A stretch of DNA of 64,000 nt from the NCBI GenBank assembly GCA_040365065.1, contig BAABNI010000013.1:47000-110999 (forward strand), given 5' to 3'. Source of the stretch: Pelagadaptatus aseana (lineage in GTDB: Bacteria; Pseudomonadota; Gammaproteobacteria; Pseudomonadales; Cellvibrionaceae). The notes beneath the pieces are model-generated. The model saw nothing but the letters and a program-made list of their open reading frames with translations. It was not told the DNA's origin and ran no database searches. Shown here piece after piece: positions 1 to 8,874 of this stretch (within the stretch, counting starts at the first letter, position 1; every line of letters begins with the position of its first letter). Made by a program: the position numbers and the translations under genes.

Positions 1-1107
1 CCTTTCAATTGAGGCTACAACTTTCCCATCAATCACAAAGCACCTCAGGTCTTTTCCCTCAGCCTCTTTAATAAACTCTTGCACAAGCAGGTTGGCTCTT
101 AATGATTTAATGGCATTAATAACGCTCTCAGCTGCCTTCTTGGTTTCCGCGAGAACAACGCCTTTACCCTGAGTCCCCTCCAACAGCTTTACGATAAGGG
201 GCGCCCCACCAACCATCTCAATCAAGTCATTAGTATCAATGGGTGAATTGGCAAAACCTGTTGTGGGGATATCCAGGCCACTTTTTTGCAAAAGCTGAAG
301 CGAGAACAGCTTGTCTCTGGATGACGTGATGGCATCTGAGCCGTTCAGGGTGTGGACACCCAGACTTTCAAAATGCCGTGTTAAAGCACAACCATAAAAG
401 GTTAAGCTGGGGCGAATACGGGGGATGACCGCATCCAAATCGTTGAGTATGCGCCCACCGCGGTAATGAACCTCTGGATTATCAGCATCCAGGCGCATGT
501 AGCATTGCTTGATATTGAGAAAGAGCATTTCATGCCCTCTCTCCTCACCGGCCTCCATGATGCGTCGATTACTGTAGAGCTCTGGATTGCTGGCAAGAAC
601 ACCGATCTTCAAACCACCCGCTGCTTGTTCTGTAATGCCATACAGTTGTGACACTTCAGTGGCTGCCATATCTCCCAGACAAAAACTGGCAGAAGGATCA
701 ACCAGCATTCGACCGCTCATGGCCTCTCTGCCGAGCAACATTCGATAACCCATGCTGTCGCGATTGGAAAGAGTTAATTCAACCTCCCATACATCACCCC
801 CCATCTGCAAAGGGGCACTGATTACAAATCGCTTTTCTCTTGTGCCACTGGAGCTTTTAACGTATCGCCGATCAACCACAGGGCTTTCGCATCTGACCGT
901 GGTTTTTCGATCATTCTGGATGGGGTGAATTTCGAAACTAACCCAAGATTCACCATTTCTTTTGAACGATTGAATATTGAAAGCATGCATGGACGAAGTC
1001 TTAGCACCAGAGTCCACTCGCGCTTTAATTGCAGGAATATTCAAACTGGGAAATGTGCACCATTCTTCACTGCCAACAATCAATTTGCTGTCGATCATAA
1101 TTGTCAT
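1..1107 (-). CDS. RimK-type ATP-grasp ligase with N-terminal retropepsin-like (RimB/Zn_protease) domain, partial
   Basis: The reading frame is open from ATG 1107 to the window edge (369 codons), so the C-terminus is missing. Residues about 8-145 resemble the RimB/'ATP-dependent zinc protease' family (PF05618), now viewed as a retropepsin-like fold. They carry the motif DSGAKTS with the catalytic-type Asp at residue 32. Residues about 160-369 match the RimK pre-ATP-grasp and ATP-grasp domains: a VIPRIRPS stretch, then LEGTQGKGVVLAE and LVQEFIKEAEGKDLRCFV. RimK adds glutamates to the C-terminus of ribosomal protein S6; RimB modulates RimK in Pseudomonas. Here both activities appear to be in one chain. 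A second in-frame ATG at 1098 is an equally good start. The family assignment is firm; the substrate is inferred. Confidence 0.82.
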   Translation of the reverse strand, partial: MTIMIDSKLIVGSEEWCTFPSLNIPAIKARVDSGAKTSSMHAFNIQSFKRNGESWVSFEIHPIQNDRKTTVRCESPVVDRRYVKSSSGTREKRFVISAPLQMGGDVWEVELTLSNRDSMGYRMLLGREAMSGRMLVDPSASFCLGDMAATEVSQLYGITEQAAGGLKIGVLASNPELYSNRRIMEAGEERGHEMLFLNIKQCYMRLDADNPEVHYRGGRILNDLDAVIPRIRPSLTFYGCALTRHFESLGVHTLNGSDAITSSRDKLFSLQLLQKSGLDIPTTGFANSPIDTNDLIEMVGGAPLIVKLLEGTQGKGVVLAETKKAAESVINAIKSLRANLLVQEFIKEAEGKDLRCFVIDGKVVASIER

Positions 1108-1262
1108 CTCAACAAAGGTGGGTGGAGTCTATCTAGGGCGGATCATATAAGAATTTATCGTGGGTGAATATCGCCTTTTGACAGAAATTCAAAGGGGTAT
1201 TTCTTGCGATTTTAACTGCAGTAATCGACGTAATAATGGCACCTGATAGACATTGAATATTT

Positions 1263-1784
1263 CTATGAAAGCCGGTATTCCAACTGCACCATGCCGGAGC
1301 CATGCAGCCTGTGATTGACCAAGGTCAGTCGATGATCTGCCGACAACTCCGCAAACAGGGGGATGCCCTCACCCAACAGCAACGGCATCAGCGATACAGA
1401 CACATTGGTCAGGCAATCGGCTTGCAGCAAGGCAGCGGCCAAACCACCGCCTCCCACACACCAGAGATGTTCAATCCCCATTTGCCGGGCACTATCACAC
1501 ACCGTTTGCGGATCGGTTTCAGGCTGCAGATTGCAGCCCGACATCGGACTTTGAGGCGTTGAAGAGCACACCCAAACCGGCTTTTCGCCGTAGGGCCACT
1601 CGCCGAAACTGACGATCATCTCATAGGTTTTACGCCCCATGATCAAGCCATCCACCGTTGCGTAAAACTCTTCGTAACCGCTCTCGTCCATGGAAATGCC
1701 AAGTTGATCCAACCATGACACATCGCCATCAGCCTTGGCGATAAAACCATCCAGACTGGCGGCCACATAATAGGTCACTTTCAT
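1263..1784 (-). CDS. RibD C-terminal / dihydrofolate reductase-like family protein
   Basis: This 173-residue protein begins MKVTYYVAASLDGFIA, the first strand and substrate-loop signature of the RibD C-terminal (DHFR-like) family, and has the later WVCSST and GGGGLAAALL segments that bind the NADPH phosphates. Members such as YwjB and YyaP are small stand-alone reductases of mostly unknown substrate, so a pteridine or flavin-precursor reductase role is only a guess. A strong GAGGAG ribosome site sits 5 bases before the ATG. The start lies about 15 bases after the stop of the upstream periplasmic protein, so the two are probably cotranscribed. Confidence 0.8.
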   Translation of the reverse strand: MKVTYYVAASLDGFIAKADGDVSWLDQLGISMDESGYEEFYATVDGLIMGRKTYEMIVSFGEWPYGEKPVWVCSSTPQSPMSGCNLQPETDPQTVCDSARQMGIEHLWCVGGGGLAAALLQADCLTNVSVSLMPLLLGEGIPLFAELSADHRLTLVNHRLHGSGMVQLEYRLS

Positions 1785-1799
1785 GCAGACTCCTCAGAA

Positions 1800-2612
1800 T
1801 CAACGAGGCGGCCTTCGGCCCTTGGCGCTTTTTTCCGGTGAGTATTTGTCCTGCATCTGGGAGGCCAAAAGATCAAACACTTCCGGCGAATTTCCACGCA
1901 GGGCCGCTTCCTGCCAGAGCTCAAGGTTCTGATTAATTTTTGAATTTTTGCTGACCCAGAGATAGGCATTGACTTCAGTCAGACGCATGCGCACAAAATC
2001 CTCCGGTCGCTTCCTCTCATTATAGGCGCCGTATTGCAGAACAGGTCGCAACCCAACAACACCTGCCACGCGCTTGGCCAGCAGCATTTTCACCAGCGGG
2101 TTGGAAGAGGATTGAATCAACAAGTCACTTTTGTGCAATATCGGTTGCCGCGCAAAGATACTGATCAGAGCAATCTGGGCATCGGGCAGATCGAGATTGG
2201 TGGTCATGGGCTGCTCGGGCAGGCTCCAGAGTTCCAGCGGCATCGCACCGACATGGGACAACATCACCGCGTGATCGAACAGCCTCGGGTCGTAGACGCC
2301 ATAGATAAAATCAACCTCACCGGCCAACAGCTTGTGCAGTAAACGCTTGTCGGTGGCATCGCCGTAATGCAGTTGAATTGTCGGATCAACTTCTGCCACT
2401 AACCGCTGGGCCATCTCGTGGAAAATACCTTGAGCCTTGCCCTGATCATCAACCCAGCCCATGGGCGGCGTGTGGTACATCAGGTAACTCAGACTGGTGA
2501 TTTTCTTATTGTCTGGTGCCGCTGCGTGAGCGATCGTGCCCAACACCATCAAGCAAACCATTAACCCATTTTTTATTATTTTTTTCAGGTCAGAACCCCT
2601 GCAGGATCTCAT
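1800..2612 (-). CDS. Periplasmic solute-binding (family 3-like) protein, orphan
   Basis: The 270-residue product starts with a basic N-region (MRSCRGSDLKKIIKNG), a hydrophobic core and an AHA cleavage site near residue 31, a clear signal peptide. The mature part has the layout of a type-2 periplasmic binding fold: a GIFHEMAQRL segment after the first strands, then KLLAGEVDFIYGVYDP, the 'count the charges in the ligand niche' region typical of bacterial family-3 solute-binding proteins. No permease or ATPase gene is nearby, so it may act as a sensor or chaperone rather than a transporter subunit. GAGAGG lies 5 bases upstream of the chosen ATG. Three further proteins of this broad type occur in the window (16598, 33391 and 34372). 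The tail is unusually basic (KGRRPPR). Confidence 0.7.
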   Translation of the reverse strand: MRSCRGSDLKKIIKNGLMVCLMVLGTIAHAAAPDNKKITSLSYLMYHTPPMGWVDDQGKAQGIFHEMAQRLVAEVDPTIQLHYGDATDKRLLHKLLAGEVDFIYGVYDPRLFDHAVMLSHVGAMPLELWSLPEQPMTTNLDLPDAQIALISIFARQPILHKSDLLIQSSSNPLVKMLLAKRVAGVVGLRPVLQYGAYNERKRPEDFVRMRLTEVNAYLWVSKNSKINQNLELWQEAALRGNSPEVFDLLASQMQDKYSPEKSAKGRRPPR

Positions 2613-2771
2613 GCTACCTCTCCAATCCTACCCAACAATCAACTAAAGCAATAAACCAGAGCAATAGAGCCTATCAATCAGGCCAATGCCATTGGCTCTT
2701 ATTTTTATCTTAGACTTGAAGCAGGGAAATAACATCTGCCCGCCCCAAAGTGACCGAACACTCTAATGCAG

Positions 2772-4127
2772 TCACAAATCAACCGCAAGTAGCGGCATAA
2801 ACGTGGTGATCAGGCCAATACAAACCAGATTCAACACCAGTCCCACCCGCATCATCTGGCGCTGTTGAATCAACCCGGTACCAAACATAATGGCGTTGGG
2901 TGGGGTCGCCACCGGCAGCATAAAGGCGCAGGAAGCAGCCACGGCAATCGACAGTGACAGCAGCAGCGGCGACAGGCCGATCTGCGCCTCCGGCAGGGAA
3001 TAGAAAATCGGGATAAACAACGCAGCACTGGCGGTATTACTGGATATCTCAGTGAGCAGAATCATCAAACCCACCGCCAGAGCCAGAAACAGGACAGCGG
3101 GCATACCGGCAAAGATGGCGACCAGCTGCTGCGCCAGATACTCGCTGCTGCCGGTGAGCGAAAGCACCCCGCTCAGGGCAATACCTCCGCCAAACAGCAA
3201 CAGTACACCCCACTCGGTGTCCTGCTCAAACTGCTTCCAGTCCAGCAGCTTGCAGGCCAGCAACACCACCGCCCCCAATACTGCCACCAGGGCATCAAAG
3301 CCTTTATCGATGCCCAACAGCTGACTCAGTGGCTTGCTCAGTAACCAGCAGGTCACCACGCAGGCAAACACCAGCAACACACCTTTAGCCTGAGGCGTCC
3401 AGACAGTAATGTGGGGCAGCTCTTCGGTGAGCAATTCCTCCGATACCGGCCAACGGGGGCGTAACATCAGCCACAGCAGCATCAGTATGGCCGGCAGCAA
3501 TACCATCACCATGGGAATTCCGATCTGCATCCATGAGGCAAAATCCAACCCCAGTATCGAGGCCGCAATGGCATTCGGCGGACTGCCCACCAATGTGCCG
3601 ATGCCACCTATGTTGGCGCTGTAAGCCACCCCCAGCAACACAAACACAAAGGTCCCCGGGTGCTCATCCCAATCCAGCTTTTCCAGCAAGCCGAGCGCGA
3701 TCGGCAGCATCATCACCGTGGTGGCGGTATTGCTGATCCACATGCTGGTCCAGGCGGTAACCAGAAACAGCAACAGCACCGCGATGCGCAAATTACCCCG
3801 GGACCAGCGAATTACCAGCAGCGCCAGCCACTGATCCAGACTGTGCTGGCGCATGGCGGCGGCCAGTGCAAAACCACCCAGAAACAAAAAAATGATGGGA
3901 CTGGCAAAGCTGGAAAAAGCTTCCTTGACCGACATCAACCCCATAACGGCAGCGGCCACCGGCACCAACAGCGCCGTTGCAGTGATATGAATCGCCTCGG
4001 TCAGCCAGAGCGTGGCAATAAACGTCAGAATGGCCAGCCCCGCCGCCAGCCTGGGCTGTTGCGGGAACAAATGAAACACACCGGCCCCCGCCACAAAGGC
4101 GATAACCAGTAGGAGATATGAGCGCAT
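2772..4127 (-). CDS. SLC13/DASS family sodium:anion symporter
   Basis: This is a 451-residue membrane protein with about 11 hydrophobic segments. The two SNT signatures that build the sodium and carboxylate sites of the DASS family are visible as ISNTATT near residue 130 and SSNTASA near residue 365, in the two inverted repeats. The family (VcINDY, NaDC) moves di- and tricarboxylates or sulfate across the inner membrane with sodium; the substrate here cannot be read from sequence. Length is normal for bacterial members. The gene stands alone between a binding protein and a chemoreceptor on the same strand. Confidence 0.85.
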   Translation of the reverse strand: MRSYLLLVIAFVAGAGVFHLFPQQPRLAAGLAILTFIATLWLTEAIHITATALLVPVAAAVMGLMSVKEAFSSFASPIIFLFLGGFALAAAMRQHSLDQWLALLVIRWSRGNLRIAVLLLFLVTAWTSMWISNTATTVMMLPIALGLLEKLDWDEHPGTFVFVLLGVAYSANIGGIGTLVGSPPNAIAASILGLDFASWMQIGIPMVMVLLPAILMLLWLMLRPRWPVSEELLTEELPHITVWTPQAKGVLLVFACVVTCWLLSKPLSQLLGIDKGFDALVAVLGAVVLLACKLLDWKQFEQDTEWGVLLLFGGGIALSGVLSLTGSSEYLAQQLVAIFAGMPAVLFLALAVGLMILLTEISSNTASAALFIPIFYSLPEAQIGLSPLLLSLSIAVAASCAFMLPVATPPNAIMFGTGLIQQRQMMRVGLVLNLVCIGLITTFMPLLAVDL

Positions 4128-4195
4128 GTTGGCAGAAAGATCTCTGTCTATTTAATGTCAGGATGCGCCCAATATAACCGAATCAGAATAAATCG

Positions 4196-5812
4196 TCAGA
4201 CGCAAAACACCGACAACTGACGACTCATGCCCTGGGATTGTTCGGCGATATCGTTGCCGGCACGGGCCCCTTTCACCGACAGATCAAAGCCCATATCAAT
4301 CAAACCATCAACCCGCTCAACGTTGCGCTGCATGGTGCTGAATGCTTCGATCTGGACTTCGGTAGCCGCCTGAATATCGCCGCTGGAACCGACAATGGTA
4401 TTGAATATTTCCGTAATCTGCTGCAGGGCTGCGCCCGCCTGTTCCGCCTGCGACACGGAATTGAGGGTGGCATCCTCGGCCTGCTTCATCAAATCCGAGG
4501 AGGACTGAGTGCCGGCCTGAATCTTCTCGATGATTTCCTGAATTTCCTGAGTCGAACTGGCGGTGCGACTGGCCAGCTGACGAACCTCATCGGCCACCAC
4601 GGCAAAACCGCGCCCCTGCTCACCGGCGCGTGCAGCCTCAATGGCGGCATTGAGGGCCAGCAGATTGGTCTGCTCGGCGATGGACTTGATCACATCCACC
4701 ACCGTACCAATGGCTTCACTGCTGGCTCGCAATTCCGCCATACTGTCGGCAGTACTCTTGACGATGTGCTCTACCTGTAAGATCGCCTCAATGGTTTTCT
4801 GTACCGTGCTGTTACCATGGGCGGCAGTATCCTTGGCATCCAGCGTAATGCGGTTGGTGTCAGCCACTCCGGTAATCACCTGTTGGGCCGAATCGTTGGC
4901 CGCACCCATGCTGTCCATAAAGCGCTCCAGTTCCCGCTTCTGCTCTGACGACTGGGTTTCATTTTCCTGATTGACCTGCGCCAGCACCATGGCTTCACGC
5001 TCCAGAGAATCACCGCGCCCCTGCAACTCGCCGATCAATTCTGAGAGGGTCACCATCATGCGATCAAAACGGCGCCCCATATCACCGAACTCGTCCCCCT
5101 GAGGCATATCCATACGCAAGGTCAGGTTCTGGTTTTTTTCCACATCCGTAATCACAGCGAGCATGCGATCGACCCGGCGATTAATACCGGTGACCAACCA
5201 CCAACCGAGACCAATGGAAATGATCGCCGACAACAGGGCAATGGCACCGAGCGCAATAAAACTTTGCCGGCGCAGATTCTTGGCTTCCAGTTGCGCCTCC
5301 AGTGCCAGTTGCTTGTGCAGACTTTTCAGCTGTTGCAGCAAGCCAATCATAGGCTCAACGCCGGGATACAACTGCAGATCCACAAACGAGCCCATGCTGT
5401 AACTGGATTTCTCTTCAATAAACCCCTGCAACTTATCAATGGTGGCGCTGGCAGAATCAAACGCCGCCTGATGTTCTGCAATCAGGGCTTGCTCCGTGTC
5501 ACTCAAGTCACGATCGAGAAAAGCCTGCCAGCGAATATCCAGGGTTGCTCTGGCCTCATCAATCTGGGTTTTGGCTTCACCCCAGAACAGCATTTGGGCA
5601 CGGGTTTTGTGGGCGAGATCCACCACCTGTCGGGAATAAATATCCGATAACTCGGTTAATTCCGTAATGGGGATCAATCGGTCTTCCGCAATTTGCGTGG
5701 TTTTGGTGGTCAGTTGATTGATTGAGTGGCTAACCCAAATCACAATCACCAGTCCCATCAGCAGCGGCAACCCAACCAACAGCAATAATTTATGTCTGAC
5801 CTTCAACTGCAC
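4196..5812 (-). CDS. Methyl-accepting chemotaxis protein
   Basis: The predicted 538-residue receptor has a transmembrane segment at residues about 7-27, a roughly 150-residue periplasmic helical sensor, a second membrane helix near 190-210, a HAMP domain and the cytoplasmic helical hairpin. The hairpin tip carries the invariant IAEQTNLLALNAAIEAARAGE motif, split here only by convention, followed by RGFAVVADEVR. I chose the GTG at 5812 because GGGAGG lies 7 bases upstream; a TTG five codons earlier (5827) is possible but overlaps that site. There is no CheR-binding pentapeptide at the C-terminus, which ends SVFCV. The ligand is unknown. Confidence 0.88.
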   Translation of the reverse strand: MQLKVRHKLLLLVGLPLLMGLVIVIWVSHSINQLTTKTTQIAEDRLIPITELTELSDIYSRQVVDLAHKTRAQMLFWGEAKTQIDEARATLDIRWQAFLDRDLSDTEQALIAEHQAAFDSASATIDKLQGFIEEKSSYSMGSFVDLQLYPGVEPMIGLLQQLKSLHKQLALEAQLEAKNLRRQSFIALGAIALLSAIISIGLGWWLVTGINRRVDRMLAVITDVEKNQNLTLRMDMPQGDEFGDMGRRFDRMMVTLSELIGELQGRGDSLEREAMVLAQVNQENETQSSEQKRELERFMDSMGAANDSAQQVITGVADTNRITLDAKDTAAHGNSTVQKTIEAILQVEHIVKSTADSMAELRASSEAIGTVVDVIKSIAEQTNLLALNAAIEAARAGEQGRGFAVVADEVRQLASRTASSTQEIQEIIEKIQAGTQSSSDLMKQAEDATLNSVSQAEQAGAALQQITEIFNTIVGSSGDIQAATEVQIEAFSTMQRNVERVDGLIDMGFDLSVKGARAGNDIAEQSQGMSRQLSVFCV

Positions 5813-5903
5813 AGCTAAACCTCCCAAAGCAACCTGAAGTTATATCGCCGCATTATGTTTCACTGTTGTGAACTATTTATGACAGGCCAGACAACGGCGC
5901 TGG

Positions 5904-6995
5904 TCAGGCCAGCACCCGATTCAGGTCCGCCTGATCTTCAGCCCAGCCGGGAACCGCTCCGGATTCTCGCCAAAGGCGCCAAACCAACTCATCCATGTTG
6001 TTGCCATTGTCGCTGTTGAAATTCCCCTGCTGCAGCCACTCCACCAAGGCGGCGGAAACGTCCGGATAGACGACGCGGGAAGCCTGACCATTGGCCAGCC
6101 AATCGCGCAGGACGGCGTGATCGAAGGTGTCACAGACCGTCGCCAATCCCAGCTGCTGCAGAGCCAAACCATTGGAGAGCTGCTCCAGTTGACCGTGCAC
6201 CGGCTGGACCAGCAATTTTTTACCAAGGCTGATGCTTTCGCTGGGCAGTTCGAAACCACCTCCGCAGATAACGCCGGCCACCCGCTGCAAATCATTCTGA
6301 AAACCCGCGCGGGAAAATGGCCGCACATGGATGTGCCCAATATCGATGGGTTCGTCTACTGAGTGATAAATAAAGAAATGATGATCACTGAAGGGCTCAA
6401 CCAGACTGATCAGAAAATCCAGTGTCTGAAACGGAAAGTAAACCAGATAATGGTTATCCACGACCGCCTCGCCATCCCCATGATCCTGCTCAATCATCGG
6501 CGGCAGTATCCGGCCGTTGAAGTGCCCCCAGTGAACACCAACCGGCAGATCCACCGGCGCAAACCACTTCATGATCAGATCGGTGAAAAAATTATTGCCA
6601 CGCTTGGGAATGTCGTAGTGAAACGCACACTGATGCGACAGCCCCAGTGATCGCTTGCCCTGGCGTCTGGCGGCCCAGGCAGTGACCGGTTCAAAGTCAC
6701 TGATCACCAGATCGTAGGCACTTAAATCGAGCCCCGCGACATCCTTGAAGAACTGCCTGAGGTTCAGTTGTCGGGCGGTTTTCCAGGGTTTGATACTGCC
6801 CTTCTCGGACACATAGGTCAGCCCCTGCAACGTGCGGTAATTGCCGAAACACTCCATATCAAAGTAATCGGATTGCGGCCGACCGGTAAAGACCCAGTCA
6901 ACTTCCACAGCGAATTTTTCGAAGGCCTTGGCCATGGTTCTGGCCCGGGTGATGTGGCCATTACCGGTTCCCTGAACGCCGTATAAAATTTTCAT
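5904..6995 (-). CDS. MJ1255/VC2487-family glycosyltransferase
   Basis: The 363-residue protein starts MKILYGVQGTGNGHITRA, the N-terminal signature of the MJ1255/VC2487 glycosyltransferase family (GT-B fold, TIGR00661-like). The C-terminal half has the nucleotide-sugar site GVICGGGFELPSE followed by a LLVQPVHGQLEQ segment. No membrane helix is evident, so it should act at the cytoplasmic face. Donor and acceptor are unknown. The ATG at 6995 has GAG 6 bases upstream and is preferred to the GTG two codons earlier. A PAP2 phosphatase gene lies just upstream, the arrangement also reported around VC2487, which suggests a shared lipid-linked sugar role (inference). Confidence 0.8.
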   Translation of the reverse strand: MKILYGVQGTGNGHITRARTMAKAFEKFAVEVDWVFTGRPQSDYFDMECFGNYRTLQGLTYVSEKGSIKPWKTARQLNLRQFFKDVAGLDLSAYDLVISDFEPVTAWAARRQGKRSLGLSHQCAFHYDIPKRGNNFFTDLIMKWFAPVDLPVGVHWGHFNGRILPPMIEQDHGDGEAVVDNHYLVYFPFQTLDFLISLVEPFSDHHFFIYHSVDEPIDIGHIHVRPFSRAGFQNDLQRVAGVICGGGFELPSESISLGKKLLVQPVHGQLEQLSNGLALQQLGLATVCDTFDHAVLRDWLANGQASRVVYPDVSAALVEWLQQGNFNSDNGNNMDELVWRLWRESGAVPGWAEDQADLNRVLA

Positions 6996-7068
6996 AAACA
7001 CTCAAATACTGTGACAGACAAATAGCACTGCGCCCGATTCAAACCGGCCGCACATGGAATAACTGAGA

Positions 7069-7599
7069 TCAAAGACTGGTGTAGAAAGCCAACCCCTGTG
7101 AGGCACTGAATACACCCAACACCATGCCGGCCAGAATGTCGCCGGGGTAGTGGACTCCCAGCAGCACCCGGGACAGGCCAATCAGTGCCGCCCAGACAAA
7201 GGCGATGACGCTGTAGGCCGGGTAAAACTGAAACACCATAAAGGCAAACACAAACGCCGCCGCCGTGTGACCGGAAGGAAAACTGAATTTATCGGAAGGT
7301 TTTATCAGGGCCGAAAAATCCGCAAGCTGTTCTTGAGGTCGCTCGCGTTTGATGCCGTTTTTCAGCACCAGATAGGCCGTCAGCTCAATACCATAGGCGC
7401 ACAGGGTCGCCATAAAAAAAGGGGTACCCCTCTGCGGCTCAAGCCACAACAACAGCAGGCCAATGCCGACGTAGAGATAACCGTCACCGGTGCGGGAAAC
7501 GCCCTTCACCAGCCGTTCAAAGTGATTACCGAGCCGGGTGTTCACCCAAACAAAAGCCCGGGAATCGAGATCATTCATTTTTTCCAGTATCAGTCCCAT
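7069..7599 (-). CDS. PAP2-family membrane phosphatase
   Basis: All three PAP2 signature blocks are present: K with RP in KNGIKRERPQ, the PSGHTAA block, and SRVLLGVHYPGD with the catalytic His and Asp. Several hydrophobic helices surround them, so it is an inner-membrane lipid phosphatase, plausibly for phosphatidate, undecaprenyl pyrophosphate or a phosphorylated glycolipid. The ATG at 7599 (MGLILEK) has AGGA 8 bases upstream; an upstream in-frame ATG at 7644 lacks support. It lies directly upstream of the glycosyltransferase on the same strand, so a joint operon is likely. Confidence 0.85.
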   Translation of the reverse strand: MGLILEKMNDLDSRAFVWVNTRLGNHFERLVKGVSRTGDGYLYVGIGLLLLWLEPQRGTPFFMATLCAYGIELTAYLVLKNGIKRERPQEQLADFSALIKPSDKFSFPSGHTAAAFVFAFMVFQFYPAYSVIAFVWAALIGLSRVLLGVHYPGDILAGMVLGVFSASQGLAFYTSL

Positions 7600-7713
7600 A
7601 CCATGTATCCTAATAACGTCATGGTAGAAACTTTCGGGCACCACGATTGCCGTTTGGTTACCCTTTAATGAACATTCAATGACAGGGCCACCGAATAGTT
7701 ACCCGGCAACAAA

Positions 7714-8754
7714 CTAGCCGCGGTAATTCTGTTCCCGATATTCGGCCGGACTGATACCAGTCCACTGTTTGAAGGCCCGGGTAAAAGAAGCCGGCTCAAC
7801 AAAACCCAGCAATTGACCGATCTCGGCCACCGACAGATTTTCATTAACCAGCTTGTCGATGGCAATGTCGCGGCGCAAACCGTCTTTGATGTTCTGGTAG
7901 CTGGTATTTTCAGCCTGCAACTTGCGCCGCAGGGTTTGCGGGCTGACACACAATTCCCGGGCCACCGAAATAAAATCCGGCAAGCCCAGACCCGCGCGCT
8001 GTTGCGTCAGCACCATGCCTTTGATTCGGGTGGTAAAGGTGTTATCCGTACCCGGGGTCACCAGCAAATCCGCCGGCGCATGCTTCAGGAACTCTTTCAG
8101 TTCTTCGTAACTGACGGCCACGGGCAGTGACAAATATTTTTTGGAAAAGCTGAAACCATTGCGACCGGCCTGAAAATGGTGGTCTGCATCAAACAGGCCT
8201 TTATAAAAAAACGAATGCTCCGGCTCGGGATAATCCCAGTAGAGATTGTTTACCAGCATTTTGGTATCCGTCAGCCAGCACAGCGTGCGATGAAACACCA
8301 CCAGCATAAACTCGACCAGAAAGTGGTGGGTGTCGAAACTGTCATCGCTCAAGCCAAAGCGCATCTCCACTTCATCTTCGAGGATTTCCACCGACACCGA
8401 GATATCATCGCGGGTAATATTGTAATAGCGCACAATCTCTTTGAGCACCGCCCGCAAGGTATCCTGATGGTGAATGTAGCGCACCATCAGACTGTAATGG
8501 CCCTGTTTGCACGGTGTACCCGACAAGCCCATAAACTCGTCGTTGAGCAACGCCCAATTCTTGCGAATCAGGCTCAGGTATTGTTCAGAGCGCACCAGGC
8601 CACGGGGGTCATCCAATACCGCGACCGGGATACCCAGCTCGGCAAAAACCTCGGCGACATCGTATCCGGCCTTTTGCAATGGCTCACACAGCACCCTCAG
8701 AAAATGACTGGCGGTGGTGATAATTTCCGTATTGTCCACAGGTTCGTTTGCCAT
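7714..8754 (-). CDS. AraC-family transcriptional regulator with Arabinose_bd-type N-domain
   Basis: The approximately 346-residue product has an N-terminal ligand-sensing region of the PF12625 type common in Pseudomonas-like bacteria and a C-terminal double helix-turn-helix of the AraC/XylS family. The latter ends with VAEIGQLLGFVEPASFTRAFKQWTG, where the second HTH and the conserved PxxYR-like tail (SPAEYREQ) are clear. Regulators of this subtype often control lipid or aromatic degradation genes. Start choice is uncertain: the ATG at 8754 has no good ribosome site, while a TTG at 8802 has AAGGA 5 bases upstream, but that AAGGA is also part of a terminator stem. Confidence 0.85.
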   Translation of the reverse strand: MANEPVDNTEIITTASHFLRVLCEPLQKAGYDVAEVFAELGIPVAVLDDPRGLVRSEQYLSLIRKNWALLNDEFMGLSGTPCKQGHYSLMVRYIHHQDTLRAVLKEIVRYYNITRDDISVSVEILEDEVEMRFGLSDDSFDTHHFLVEFMLVVFHRTLCWLTDTKMLVNNLYWDYPEPEHSFFYKGLFDADHHFQAGRNGFSFSKKYLSLPVAVSYEELKEFLKHAPADLLVTPGTDNTFTTRIKGMVLTQQRAGLGLPDFISVARELCVSPQTLRRKLQAENTSYQNIKDGLRRDIAIDKLVNENLSVAEIGQLLGFVEPASFTRAFKQWTGISPAEYREQNYRG

Positions 8755-8797
8755 AAGGGCGGTACCGATTTGATTCAATGCTGGTGGGACAATTGTA

Positions 8798-8830
8798 ATC
8801 AAAAATCCTTCCGGCCGCAGGAAGGATTTA
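8798..8830 (-). terminator. Rho-independent terminator of the diguanylate cyclase gene
   Basis: Ten-base arms AAATCCTTCC and GGAAGGATTT enclose a 7-base loop, and on the minus strand the stem is followed by a T-run. It lies 45 bases past the diguanylate cyclase stop and just before the possible TTG start of the AraC gene. Confidence 0.8.
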
Positions 8831-8874
8831 CCCTGAGCAACGATTCTTTACAGCAATCTTTGTGACCCCCAGGG

